Positions 18,624 to 27,405 of a stretch of 43,817 nt of DNA are shown here, in pieces. The translations under genes were made by a program, and so were the position numbers. The notes under the pieces were generated by a model. That model was given only the letters and a program-made list of their open reading frames with translations, ran no database searches and was not told the DNA's origin. The DNA is from Fimbriiglobus sp. (lineage in GTDB: Bacteria; Planctomycetota; Planctomycetia; Gemmatales; Gemmataceae). Location: contig JANXWE010000084.1 in the NCBI GenBank assembly GCA_025351325.1, forward strand, positions 1 to 43,817, written 5' to 3'. The stretch's first letter is position 1. Every line of letters starts with the position of its first letter.

Positions 18624-18956
18624 TCAAGAGACCGTCGTGATTGATCCGAGAAACCGGAGTTCAACCGCGGGCAATTCGATCACACGATGTTTCGCTTCGT
18701 CCAATTTCACACAAAGCGAGCCTGGAACGGCACGGCTAACCCCGAGTACAGTCCCACGCTGTCCAGATGCGAGTTCCGTCTCAGGGTGATCCACCAAAAC
18801 CTCAACAATGGCCCCATTCAGATGACGGAGTCGCTCTGTCGCTTCGAGATCCGTCCAACCGGTCACTGGATCGCGGACAATCCATCGTTCATAGGATTCG
18901 GCGATTTCTTCATCGGCAGCTTGGACTTCCGCCGAACGAGTATCGGTTCGATTCAT
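18624..18956 (-). CDS. DUF4926-like small protein (possible antitoxin partner) inside the atp operon
   Basis: The 110-residue product has an acidic N-terminal half (AADEEIAESYERW) and a C-terminal half that resembles DUF4926 modules, with NGAIVEVLVDHPETELASGQ then RGTVLGV and a final VELRFLG strand. DUF4926 proteins are small and often adjacent to toxin-like genes, but the function here is not known. ATG 18956 was chosen because the longer frame would run into the preceding gene. The gene lies 23 bases after the BrnT-like gene and 31 before atpG, all on the minus strand, so it is carried by the atp message. Confidence 0.6.
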   Translation of the reverse strand: MNRTDTRSAEVQAADEEIAESYERWIVRDPVTGWTDLEATERLRHLNGAIVEVLVDHPETELASGQRGTVLGVSRAVPGSLCVKLDEAKHRVIELPAVELRFLGSITTVS

Positions 18957-18979
18957 GACATTCCTTGCAAGTGCGGTGC

Positions 18980-19222
18980 TCAGTAGGCCGTGATGACGAA
19001 CGCTTTTTGCTCGCCGTCCCAATCCACATCATATCTCCAGATGATCCGAATCGGTCGCCCGTTCGGGCATTGGCCCAAACTCTCGAAGTATTCTCCGTTT
19101 ACGGGATGGTGCCCGGTCAAATCAACTTTTCCCGTCCTCAACGCGTGTTCAACCTCGGTTTCGGAAAGATTGTGTCGAGCGATCTTGGAACGGTTCCAAT
19201 CGATCCAGATAAACTCGATCAT
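18980..19222 (-). CDS. BrnT-like small protein (RelE-fold toxin type) inside the atp operon
   Basis: The 80-residue product starts IEFIWIDWNRSKIARHNLSE, the W-x-x-x-K...H pattern of BrnT-like ribonuclease toxins, and ends in IRIIWRYDVDWDGEQKAFVI, the last strand of that fold. The usual tail after VITA (arginine-rich) is missing, so the protein may be weakened or differently used. It starts 14 bases downstream of the atpA stop on the same strand. Toxin activity is an inference from fold-level likeness only; a neutral remnant is possible. Confidence 0.6.
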   Translation of the reverse strand: MIEFIWIDWNRSKIARHNLSETEVEHALRTGKVDLTGHHPVNGEYFESLGQCPNGRPIRIIWRYDVDWDGEQKAFVITAY

Positions 19223-19236
19223 AGTTGGCTCACAAT

Positions 19237-20950
<1,714 letters not shown>

Positions 20951-20961
<11 letters not shown>

Positions 20962-21553
20962 GGCGGCCACTCGTCATCAGGTGGGTGCGGAGGGTTTCGA
21001 GTCGGGAGCGAACCGACGTGTCGTAGACGCGGTCGCCGATCTGAACGACGAGTCCGCCGAGCAGTTCCGGCTCGACTTTCACGTCCAAGATCGGCTCTTG
21101 TTTCAAGGTCGTGGCCAGCGTCGACCGCAGGCTTTCCGTCTGGGCTTCGTTCAAAGGGGCGGCCGAGCGAACCTTCACCCGGACGCGGTTGGCCTGGGCA
21201 TCACGCAGGCTGTGGTACGTCACCGAAATGTCGCGGAGCAGCCCGAGCCGGCCGTTCTGGTTCAGCACGCCGAGGAACTTCTTGAACAGATCCGATGAAC
21301 CGTGCTCGAAAGCCTTGGCCAAAATCGGCAACTTGGCGCTCCGGCTAATCGCGGCCGAATCGAAGAACGCGACGATCTGCGGGTTCGGTTTCAAAACGCC
21401 TTCGGCCACGCCCCGCAACTCGTCGCCGATGGTGTCGGCGAGTTGGGCGTGCGTCGCCGACGCCAACAGTGCTTCGGCGTAGACGCGGGCCAGCCGCGCC
21501 TTGTTGCCGGTGGCTTCGGGGAGGGTGTCGTCGGCTGCGGTTGCGTCGGCCAT
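20951..21553 (-). CDS. atpH: ATP synthase F1 delta subunit
   Basis: The 200-residue peripheral stalk subunit has the typical helical N-terminus ([13 protein letters not shown]), [17 protein letters not shown] in the middle and the C-terminal hallmark [20 protein letters not shown]. It links the b subunits to the top of the alpha3beta3 head. Its stop overlaps the atpA start. A long inverted-repeat cluster separates it from atpF. Confidence 0.93.
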
Positions 21554-21569
21554 GGTGGATCTCTAAACC

Positions 21570-21739
21570 GGTAGGGGCACCCCTCGTGGGTGCCCCGGCG
21601 AACCGGATGCTCAGTCGGCAATCGAAATTCAGTAAGTCCAATCTACACGCCGCGGAACGTGGCATCCGGTTCCGGGCACCCACGAGGGGTGCCCCTACCA
21701 GTCCTGCCAATTACGGGCACCCACGAGGGGTGGCCCTAC
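21570..21739. repeat. Inverted-repeat cluster between atpF and atpH
   Basis: GGTAGGGGCACCCCTCGTGG (21570-21589 and on to 21595) is exactly matched in reverse at 21674-21699, and the outer flank GAACCGGATGC (21600-21610) pairs with 21662-21672. A third, slightly changed copy of the right arm lies at 21715-21739. The 186-base gap is filled almost entirely by this element, which looks like a mobile palindrome rather than an operon signal. Confidence 0.85.
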
Positions 21740-22390
21740 TCACGCCTTCGTGACCGTCTTCTTCAATTCGTCCAGCGACTCGGCCAGCAACCGGCTGTGA
21801 TCCTCCGCGGTGATGCTGCGGCGAACCGCTTTGGTGCTCATCAGTGAGGCCAACTGAATCGCTTGATTTTGAATCTCCGAGAGGGCTTGCTGCTTGGCCG
21901 TTTCGATGTCGGCGAGCGCCCGCTTCCGCTCGGCGTTCGCTTCGGCCACGCCCGCTTCTTTTTCCTTGATCCGCAGGGCGTCCGCGTCGCGGCGGCCTTC
22001 GTCCATCATCGCCCGGATCCGATCCTGGGCGACGGCGAACTCGCCTTTGAGCTTCTCGCGGATGTCTTCCGAATCTTTGCGGGCTTGCACCGCTTCGTCG
22101 CGGGCGTCGGCGATGGCCGCTTCGCGTTTCGCCAACCCTTCGGAAATCTTCGGCCACGCGAACCGCATCAGGATGAGGCAGAGCAGTCCGAAGACGATCA
22201 GCGTGAAGATGCCGAGGTCGTACCGCTCGAGGGCGAGGAAGCTGAGGCCCCCCTCCTTCTTCTCGCCGGCGTGCGTCTCGCCGGCGTGCGTCTCGCCGGC
22301 GGTCGTCGTCTCGGCGTGAGTTTGGGCGAGCGCCGGTCGTGCCACGATCAGGCCGAACGCGGCGACCATCGCCAACAGTGCAAAGCGCAT
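21740..22390 (-). CDS. atpF: ATP synthase F0 b subunit with N-terminal signal-like segment
   Basis: The 216-residue protein has a hydrophobic leader (LLAMVAAFGLIVARPALA) before a Thr/His/Glu-rich stretch with tandem GETHA repeats, then the membrane helix (LGIFTLIVFGLLCLILMRF) and the long charged coiled coil that forms the peripheral stalk (KREAAIADARDEAVQARK). The leader is not part of the classical b subunit and looks cleavable, which would put the new N-terminus on the outer side of the membrane. Position between atpE and atpH confirms the identity. Confidence 0.92.
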   Translation of the reverse strand: MRFALLAMVAAFGLIVARPALAQTHAETTTAGETHAGETHAGEKKEGGLSFLALERYDLGIFTLIVFGLLCLILMRFAWPKISEGLAKREAAIADARDEAVQARKDSEDIREKLKGEFAVAQDRIRAMMDEGRRDADALRIKEKEAGVAEANAERKRALADIETAKQQALSEIQNQAIQLASLMSTKAVRRSITAEDHSRLLAESLDELKKTVTKA

Positions 22391-22426
22391 ATCAGCAGCT
22401 CCGTTCCGTGCGGGCGGATCGCCGCA

Positions 22427-22717
22427 TCATTTGATGAACAGGGTGACGAGGCACAGCACGAGGCTGATGATCCCGGCCCCTTCGATGAGGCCGGCGATGA
22501 TGAACATCGCCCCTTGGATGGCGCCGGCTTGCTCCGGCTGGCGGGCGATCCCGCCGAGGGCCGCGAAGCCGACCAGACCGAGACCGATGCCGATGCCGAC
22601 CACGCTGAGGCCCATGCCGATGGCGGCGGTGGGGCCGTTGCCATCCACGGCCGAAGCCGGGCCGACGGACAACAGGATCGCGGCGAGGGCCAAGAAGAAC
22701 GCGAACGACTGACGCAT
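22427..22717 (-). CDS. atpE: ATP synthase F0 c subunit with signal-like N-terminus
   Basis: The 96-residue proteolipid has the usual two helices with a polar loop (ALGGIARQPEQAGAIQ) and the ion-binding Glu in GLIEGAGIIS. The residue after the Glu is Gly, so the Na+-type ligand set is not seen; proton use is more likely. Before the first helix there is an extra segment of about 22 residues, MRQSFAFFLALAAILLSVG then PASA, that reads as a cleavable signal peptide. The c subunit forms the rotor ring that carries ions past AtpB. Confidence 0.95.
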   Translation of the reverse strand: MRQSFAFFLALAAILLSVGPASAVDGNGPTAAIGMGLSVVGIGIGLGLVGFAALGGIARQPEQAGAIQGAMFIIAGLIEGAGIISLVLCLVTLFIK

Positions 22718-22743
22718 GGCAAGAACCTTTCGAGTGAGGAATT

Positions 22744-22766
22744 CCGCGGGGCCCGTCGCCCCGCGG
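22744..22766. promoter_or_regulatory. Intercistronic hairpin between atpB and atpE
   Basis: CCGCGGGG (22744-22751) and CCCCGCGG (22759-22766) form a perfect eight-base stem with a seven-base loop directly after the atpB stop. It stands upstream of atpE, the gene that needs the most copies per complex, where RNA-processing or stabilising hairpins occur in other species. Function here is inferred. Confidence 0.5.
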
Positions 22767-23663
22767 TCAGTGAGCCGGGTGTTTGGCCAACCCGATGAAG
22801 ATCGCCGCCAAGAACGTGAACACGAACGCCTGCAGCCCCGCGATGAAAAGTTCCAGCAGGGACAGCAGCGTGACCAGGATCACGCTGAAGATCGAGACCG
22901 GCCAGTACATCCAGTCTTCGGCGATCGAAATTTTGAAATCGGGATCGGCGACCAGCTTGATGAAGAACAGAACCATGAACAGCACGGTGTGCCCGGCCAA
23001 CATATTGGCGAACAACCGGACGGCCAGCACGAAGACGCGGATGAACGCCGTCATGTATTCCAGGATCGCCATCGAGAACTGCAGGCCGTAACCGAATATC
23101 TTCATCCCGGTTCCGCCTTCGAGGTGGATGTGCGGGATGAACGTCTTGAGGTAGCCGCCGAAGCCGTTTTCCCGGAACCCCGACACGTGGACGACGCCGA
23201 ACACGATCAGCGCGAGCGCCCCGGTCACGTAGATGTGCGCGGTGGGCGACGGCAAGAACGGGATCATCCCGAACAGGTTGCAGAGGAAGATGAACAGGAA
23301 CAGCGTGCTGAGGAACGGCAGGTACTTGTCGCCGTCGTGGACGCCGATCCCGGGGCGGGCGATCTTATCGCGGACGAAGAACAGCAGCGATTCGACGGCA
23401 TTCCAGAGCCTCCCCTTGGGCGGCTCCCCGGATTTGATCTTGTTCGCCACCCACAGGACCAAAGCGCCGACGATGACCGCCACCAGCAGCATGATGATCG
23501 GGAACTTCGTGATGTACACGAACTGGCCGATCTTCCCGGGCAGGTGGATCCCGAGCCCCATCGTCTCGAAAATATGGAAGTGTTCGGCGTCGACGACGTG
23601 CTCGAACGGTTCGATCGCCTTCTTGCCGTCGGCGGGCGCGGCATTTGCGAAGATCGCGAGCAT
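22767..23663 (-). CDS. atpB: ATP synthase F0 a subunit
   Basis: The 298-residue integral membrane stator has the family signature around the essential Arg (VLAVRLFANMLAGHTVLFM) and the last helix pair rich in Leu (LLSLLELFIAGLQAFVFTFL). Its N-terminal 50 residues (EPFEHVVDAEHFHIFE) are long and polar. It conducts protons between the c-ring and both sides of the membrane. Only three bases separate it from the small membrane gene upstream. Confidence 0.96.
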   Translation of the reverse strand: MLAIFANAAPADGKKAIEPFEHVVDAEHFHIFETMGLGIHLPGKIGQFVYITKFPIIMLLVAVIVGALVLWVANKIKSGEPPKGRLWNAVESLLFFVRDKIARPGIGVHDGDKYLPFLSTLFLFIFLCNLFGMIPFLPSPTAHIYVTGALALIVFGVVHVSGFRENGFGGYLKTFIPHIHLEGGTGMKIFGYGLQFSMAILEYMTAFIRVFVLAVRLFANMLAGHTVLFMVLFFIKLVADPDFKISIAEDWMYWPVSIFSVILVTLLSLLELFIAGLQAFVFTFLAAIFIGLAKHPAH

Positions 23664-23666
23664 ACG

Positions 23667-24032
23667 TCATCCTTTCCCAGTTTCGAGTGGCTTCGCTTTT
23701 GGGAGCCTGCGTATCAACAGTGGCAGTTCGATCATCAAGCTGAGCAAATACGCCGCGAGAACCCAGAACCAGAAGGCCATCTTGTCGGTCACCTCGGCGC
23801 TCCAACCACCCAGCAGGGTGAAGGCGAGGGCCGGGCCACCGAGGCCGATCGCCGATCGCAAGACCAAGCCCGAAACCATCGCGGCCAGAGTCCCCACAGG
23901 CCCTTTTTTCAACAGCTTCAAAGCCAGCCAGTAACTCAGGAGTGCCGACGCCCCGCAGAGGACTCCGCCGAACCCCGCTCCGCATAAATGCCAATCGAGT
24001 GGCGTCACGGTTCGATCCGCCTTTGAGCCCAT
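23667..24032 (-). CDS. Small four-helix membrane protein of the atp operon (AtpI/AtpR-like position)
   Basis: This 121-residue protein shows about four hydrophobic segments (LCGAGFGGVLCGASALLSYW, VGTLAAMVSGLVLRSAIGLG, WFWVLAAYLLSLMIELPLLI). It stands where AtpI, a chaperone for c-ring assembly, is usually found, and could serve the same end, but I cannot match the sequence to AtpI or AtpR by eye. ATG 24032 overlaps atpZ by 28 bases; a GTG at 24047 is another possible start. Confidence 0.65.
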   Translation of the reverse strand: MGSKADRTVTPLDWHLCGAGFGGVLCGASALLSYWLALKLLKKGPVGTLAAMVSGLVLRSAIGLGGPALAFTLLGGWSAEVTDKMAFWFWVLAAYLLSLMIELPLLIRRLPKAKPLETGKG

Positions 24033-24205
24033 CGTCGCAAGTGCCACATCGCCAAAACCAACCCGGTGATCGTGAGCAGAACCGTGAAGACCGGCAACGA
24101 GTCGATCAGGCTGTCCAAAAGCACTCCGCCGAGCGTGAACCCGACCATCTCGGAGCCGATCCCGGCCAGAGCCACAGCGGGCCGGGATTGTTTTCCGAAA
24201 GGCAT
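24005..24205 (-). CDS. atpZ: AtpZ-like F0F1 accessory protein
   Basis: The 66-residue product has two helices with the ATPase_gene1/AtpZ pattern: GSEMVGFTLGGVLLDSLIDS, then PVFTVLLTITGLVLAMWHL and a basic end. AtpZ proteins form Mg or Ca uptake channels with AtpI or help c-ring formation. It is the first gene of the atp operon and overlaps the next gene. ATG 24205 was chosen since the upstream in-frame stretch is rich in Arg/Pro and unlike a protein of this family. Confidence 0.75.
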   Translation of the reverse strand: MPFGKQSRPAVALAGIGSEMVGFTLGGVLLDSLIDSLPVFTVLLTITGLVLAMWHLRRWAQRRIEP

Positions 24206-24302
24206 ATTACCATCCCGCAAACCCGATGTGCGAGGTCGTTGCGTACAATTGACTCTACGGGGTTCATTGTGGAACTGCGGGAAGCGGTGGCAACGGGTAT
24301 TC

Positions 24303-24316
24303 GTGAATTTTTTCAC
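24303..24316. promoter_or_regulatory. Palindrome upstream of the atp operon
   Basis: GTGAA-TTTT-TTCAC is a perfect five-base inverted repeat, about 100 bases before atpZ. It could be an operator for the atp promoter or a chance match; no regulator is identified. Confidence 0.3.
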
Positions 24317-24434
24317 AAGCGTGATTCAACTGCCTCAAACTTGGGCAACTGTCGATTTCTTTGCTGAAAATGGCGCATTCCGACCCGACGCTTGAAAAAA
24401 TCGGCAAACCCGGCACCGGTTGCCCCAAGTCATG

Positions 24435-24464
24435 TTGACATCGTACCGTGCCTTTCTTTAGACT
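24435..24464 (+). promoter_or_regulatory. Possible sigma-70-type promoter for the DUF4912 gene
   Basis: A perfect TTGACA at 24435-24440 is followed after 18 bases by TAGACT at 24459-24464, four of six matches to TATAAT. It is about 180 bases before the start at 24645. Confidence 0.4.
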
Positions 24465-24644
24465 GCGTATAGATTTGTGGAAAGTGGCAATTTTTGAATT
24501 GCTTTCCGAATCGAAGCCCGCCCGGCCTTCGGGTTCGCTCACCAGCCGGGATGGATCCCACTTCCAACATGGCACGATGCTTCCCGTAGCCCCACCGTCC
24601 TCCGCGTGCGCCCCAGTGGCTCAAGCGGGGGGGAGTTTTCTGAG

Positions 24645-25802
24645 ATGCCGACGAAAAAGCCTTTGAAACCCGCCAAAGCAGCGATACCGGCCAAGACAAA
24701 GCCCGCTCCGGTGGTGGTCAAAAAAACGCTGGCGAAGCCGGTGACTCCGGTTGCGAAAGCCCCGGTCGCCAAACCGATAGTTAAGCCCCTAGCTCCGCCA
24801 GTCAGTGCCAAACCGGCCGTTCCTGCGCCGAAGCCGACGCCCGTTGTCGCGGCCAAGCCGAGCGCGAATGGCAGCAATGGTGCTCACAAACCGTTGATTC
24901 CGGTGCCCGCCCCGAAACCGATTCTCAAAGTGGAACCGGCCAGAGTCAAAGTGGAATCGACGATCCCCGCCGAGAAGGATTTGTCGGTCAAAAATAAGCC
25001 GGGCCACGTGAAAGATCGCATCGTGTTGATGGTGCCCGACCCGTTCTGGCTCCATTGCTATTGGGAATTGTCGCTGCAATCCGTCCAGCGCGCCGAAGCG
25101 GCTCTCGGTCAAGACTGGCACGGGGCCAAGCCGATCATCCGGCTCTTCGACGTGACCTCCCAAGACACCACCAGCACCTCGGAAACGGCCATCCGCGACA
25201 TCACCGTCCACGGCGGGTGCAGCCATTGGTACATCGACGTGCCGCAACCGCCACGCACCTACCGGGCCGACATCGGCTACGTTTCGAAGCGGGGCCAGTT
25301 CTACGTGCTGGCCCGGTCGAACGTGGTGACGCCGCCGAAATCGGGCGCCACCGAGAGCCTCGAAGACGGTTGGGCCGCCGACATGGATCCGGTGAAGGCC
25401 GACCGCGTCTTGGCTATGTCCACGGGGTTCGAGTCGGCGAAAGGCCCGGCCCAGCTCAAGGAACTGTTCGACGAGCAGTTCCGCCGGCCGATCAAAGAAG
25501 GTTCCTTCGGCACCGGTGCCGCCCCCGGCAAACTCAAGAAGTTCCACTTCGAACTCGACGCCGAACTCGTCGTCTTCGGCAAGACCGACCCGACCGCCAC
25601 GGTGACGCTGCAAAACGAGCCGGTGAAACTCCGCCCGGACGGCTCGTTCACCATGCGGTTCAGCCTCCCCGACAGCCGGCAGATCATCCCCGCCGTCGCC
25701 ACCAGTTCCGACGGCTTGGAAGAGCAAACCATCGTGCTCGCGGTGGAACGCAACATCAAGCGTTTGGATCCGATGGTGCACGACCTGTACGGCGAACAGT
25801 AA
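24645..25802 (+). CDS. DUF4912 protein with a Lys/Pro/Ala-rich N-terminal tail
   Basis: The 385-residue product starts with about 100 residues rich in Ala, Lys and Pro (KTKPAPVVVKKTLAKP), disordered in appearance and like histone-H1-type tails. The core DUF4912 domain follows: LMVPDPFWLHCYWEL, LFDVTS, WYIDVPQPPRTYRADIGYV and FYVLARSNVV. The last third is a second beta domain (FGKTDPTATVTLQNEPVKLR then DGSFTMRFSLPD) of the kind found at the end of longer family members. GGGGGAG ten bases upstream supports ATG 24645. DUF4912 function is not established; it may be a structural or carbohydrate-binding module. Confidence 0.85.
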   Translation: MPTKKPLKPAKAAIPAKTKPAPVVVKKTLAKPVTPVAKAPVAKPIVKPLAPPVSAKPAVPAPKPTPVVAAKPSANGSNGAHKPLIPVPAPKPILKVEPARVKVESTIPAEKDLSVKNKPGHVKDRIVLMVPDPFWLHCYWELSLQSVQRAEAALGQDWHGAKPIIRLFDVTSQDTTSTSETAIRDITVHGGCSHWYIDVPQPPRTYRADIGYVSKRGQFYVLARSNVVTPPKSGATESLEDGWAADMDPVKADRVLAMSTGFESAKGPAQLKELFDEQFRRPIKEGSFGTGAAPGKLKKFHFELDAELVVFGKTDPTATVTLQNEPVKLRPDGSFTMRFSLPDSRQIIPAVATSSDGLEEQTIVLAVERNIKRLDPMVHDLYGEQ

Positions 25803-25897
25803 ACCGGATTGAGACAAGGCAAGCCGAACCGCGTGAGCGGTCGGGTGCGTCAGCGGACGGAGTGAATGGGACACAATTTCCAGCTAAGTATCACACC

Positions 25898-26386
25898 ATG
25901 CTTATTGGAATACTATCAGATACGCACGATGAATTGATTCGCACTCGGAAGGCCGTAGCACTCTTGCAGGATGCGGGTGTCGAAGCATTGATTCACTGTG
26001 GGGACTTCATCGAAGCGACAATTGTGATGGAATGCGCCGTACTTCCATTTTGGTTTGCCTTCGGCAACAACGATTCAGACAGCGTCCCAGAATTACAACG
26101 GACCGCCGAGCAAACCAGGTCGACTTGCCTCGGCTGGGGCGGAATTTTTGAAATTGGTGGCAAGCGAATCGGCGTGACCCACGGACATATGTCCGACGGT
26201 TATTGTTCGAGAACCCTCACTATTTGTTGACGGGTCACTCCCACATTTCTAGCGATTCCATTGTTGGGTCAGTACGGCGGAAACCCCGGCGTATTGCACC
26301 GGGCGGTTGAATACACAGTCGCCGTTTTGGATCTACAGACAGATGATTTGCAATTCTTGAAAGTGCTGGATAAAATCAGTCCATGA
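25898..26386 (+). pseudogene. Broken metallophosphoesterase (YfcE/MJ0936 type)
   Basis: The first part reads as a good phosphodiesterase: GILSDTHDE, EALIHCGDFIE, AFGNNDSDS and GVTHGHMSDGY. Near 26201-26208 one base is lost, because the next frame gives FENPHYLLTGHSHISSDSIV, and near 26279-26284 a second shift (one extra base or two missing) leads to NPGVLHRAVEYTVAVLDL and a proper end at 26386. The five metal-site motifs are thus all present but in three frames. The total length is still a multiple of three, and its end overlaps the DUF433 start by four bases (ATGA), so the break is recent. The encoded enzyme cannot be made as it stands, unless the assembly is wrong here. Confidence 0.85.
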
Positions 26387-26577
26387 ATCCCCTCCTCGCC
26401 CGCATCGCCATCGACCCCGCCATCTGCCATGGGAAACCGTGCATCCGCGGGTTGCGCTATCCCGTCGAAACGATGCTCGAACTCTTGAGTTCGGGCATGA
26501 CCATCGACGAAATCCTCCTCGACTGTGAGGACTTGGAGCGGGACGATTTGTTGGCGACGCTGGCGTATGCAGGCTGA
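26383..26577 (+). CDS. Short DUF433 protein (antitoxin-like)
   Basis: The 64-residue product has the DUF433 core: IAIDPAICHGKPCIRGLRYP, VETMLELLSSGMTIDEILL and DLERDDLLATLAYA, a winged-helix-like domain often paired with a DUF5615 PIN-like toxin. It stops abruptly after AYAG where relatives run on for about ten more residues, and no DUF5615 partner follows. A second, decayed copy lies at 27925-28058. It overlaps the phosphoesterase relic by four bases. Confidence 0.7.
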   Translation: MNPLLARIAIDPAICHGKPCIRGLRYPVETMLELLSSGMTIDEILLDCEDLERDDLLATLAYAG

Positions 26578-26581
26578 TCGT

Positions 26582-26592
26582 GATAAAGTCAT
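26582..26592 (+). repeat. Direct repeat GATAAAGTCAT, copy 1
   Basis: The 11-mer lies five bases after the DUF433 stop and is found again at 28283-28293, in a similar place after the decayed DUF433 copy. Confidence 0.5.
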
Positions 26593-26655
26593 ATCAAGCG
26601 ACTTATGAGACGAGTCTATGCGTTGCTACTCAAGTACTCCGGTGAGTCTTCCCAT

Positions 26656-26946
26656 ATGCGACCCTACACCATCGTCGTCGAGCGCGACACGGACAACGGT
26701 GGATTCGTCGGCTATGTCCCCGGTTGACCGGGGGCAAATTCACAAGGGGACACCGTGGCCGAACTCCAAGAGCACATGTGCGAGGTCATCGCGATGCTGC
26801 TCGAAGACGGCGAGCCCGTGTTGGAATCGGAATTCGTCGGCACCCTCATCGTGAGTCCAGTCCTGAAGCCATACCGAGTGGTGCGGGCATCGGAAACGAG
26901 CCACAATCCGACACAGTTGAACTTCCGATTCCGAGGACAGCCATGA
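26656..26946 (+). pseudogene. HicB-like antitoxin with in-frame stop
   Basis: The frame gives MRPYTIVVERDTDNGGFVGY then VPG, a TGA at 26725-26727, and on the far side PGANSQGDTVAEL, HMCEVIAMLLEDGEPVLESE and FVGT. This is the HicB/RNase-H-like fold with a Leu codon of the PGLPGANSQG motif replaced by a stop. The tail after FVGT (IVSPVLKPYRVV) does not look like HicB, so the natural end is lost too. No hicA-like gene directly precedes it. It overlaps the following intact hicB by four bases. Confidence 0.8.
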
Positions 26947-27164
26947 AGCGACAATTGACCGCGATCATCCAGTCCGAAGGGAATGGCTATGTCGCCCTCT
27001 GCCCCGAGGTGGATGTCGCCAGCCAAGGGGGCACGATCAATGAAGCCCGCGACAACCTGCGGGAGGCGCTGGAACTGTTCTTCGAATGCGCCTCGCCCGA
27101 GGAAATTGCCGAGCGCATGTCGGGAACCGTTTACGTGACCCAGGTGGAGGTCGCCGTTGGGTAA
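26943..27164 (+). CDS. hicB: HicB-family antitoxin
   Basis: The 73-residue product has the compact HicB form: LTAIIQSEGNGYVALCPEVD, VASQGGTINEARDNLREALE and a short C-terminal part ending in a strand (GTVYVTQVEVAV). HicB proteins bind and block the HicA ribonuclease and repress their own promoter. The gene overlaps the HicB-like relic before it (ATGA) and the hicA start after it. Antitoxin-first order is the reverse of the E. coli locus but is common elsewhere. Confidence 0.82.
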   Translation: MKRQLTAIIQSEGNGYVALCPEVDVASQGGTINEARDNLREALELFFECASPEEIAERMSGTVYVTQVEVAVG

Positions 27165-27375
27165 GCTCCGCGTATTTTCGGGACAGCAGGTCTGCGCCAT
27201 ACTCGCACGCCACGGATTCTTTCCAGTACGCCAACGCGGCAGTCACATCATCATGCAACGGAATGTCGGGAATCGAACGAACACGGTTCCGGTTCCCGAT
27301 CACCGCGAAATAAAAATCGGCACGCTTCGTTCGATCATTCGGCAATCCGGCATCGACCGTTCGGAGTTCGAGTAA
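27157..27375 (+). CDS. hicA: HicA-family toxin (mRNA interferase)
   Basis: The 72-residue double-stranded-RNA-binding-fold toxin has GKLRVFSGQQVCAILARHGF, the core RQRGSHIIMQ with the catalytic His, and VPDHREIKIGTLRSIIRQSG. Length and motifs match active HicA. The start is a TTG at 27157 that overlaps the hicB stop by eight bases, with GGAGG seven bases before it. Together with 26943-27164 this is the only complete toxin-antitoxin pair in the cluster. Confidence 0.85.
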   Translation: MGKLRVFSGQQVCAILARHGFFPVRQRGSHIIMQRNVGNRTNTVPVPDHREIKIGTLRSIIRQSGIDRSEFE

Positions 27376-27405
27376 GATTGTCCACAACATAAGGATTGAA
27401 TACGC

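Larger units (their letters stand above)
24206..24644. other. 439-base divergent intergenic region (atp operon / DUF4912 gene)
   Basis: No gene is seen. The region must hold the promoters for the atp operon (-) and the DUF4912 gene (+). It contains the palindrome GTGAATTTTTTCAC at 24303-24316, a TTGACA box at 24435, and TATAGAT at 24469. It is more AT-rich than its surroundings between 24430 and 24510. Confidence 0.6.

Noticed and set aside
24435-24475. Alternative -10 box TATAGAT for the DUF4912 promoter
   Set aside because: Its distance to TTGACA is 28 bases, too long for a normal promoter.
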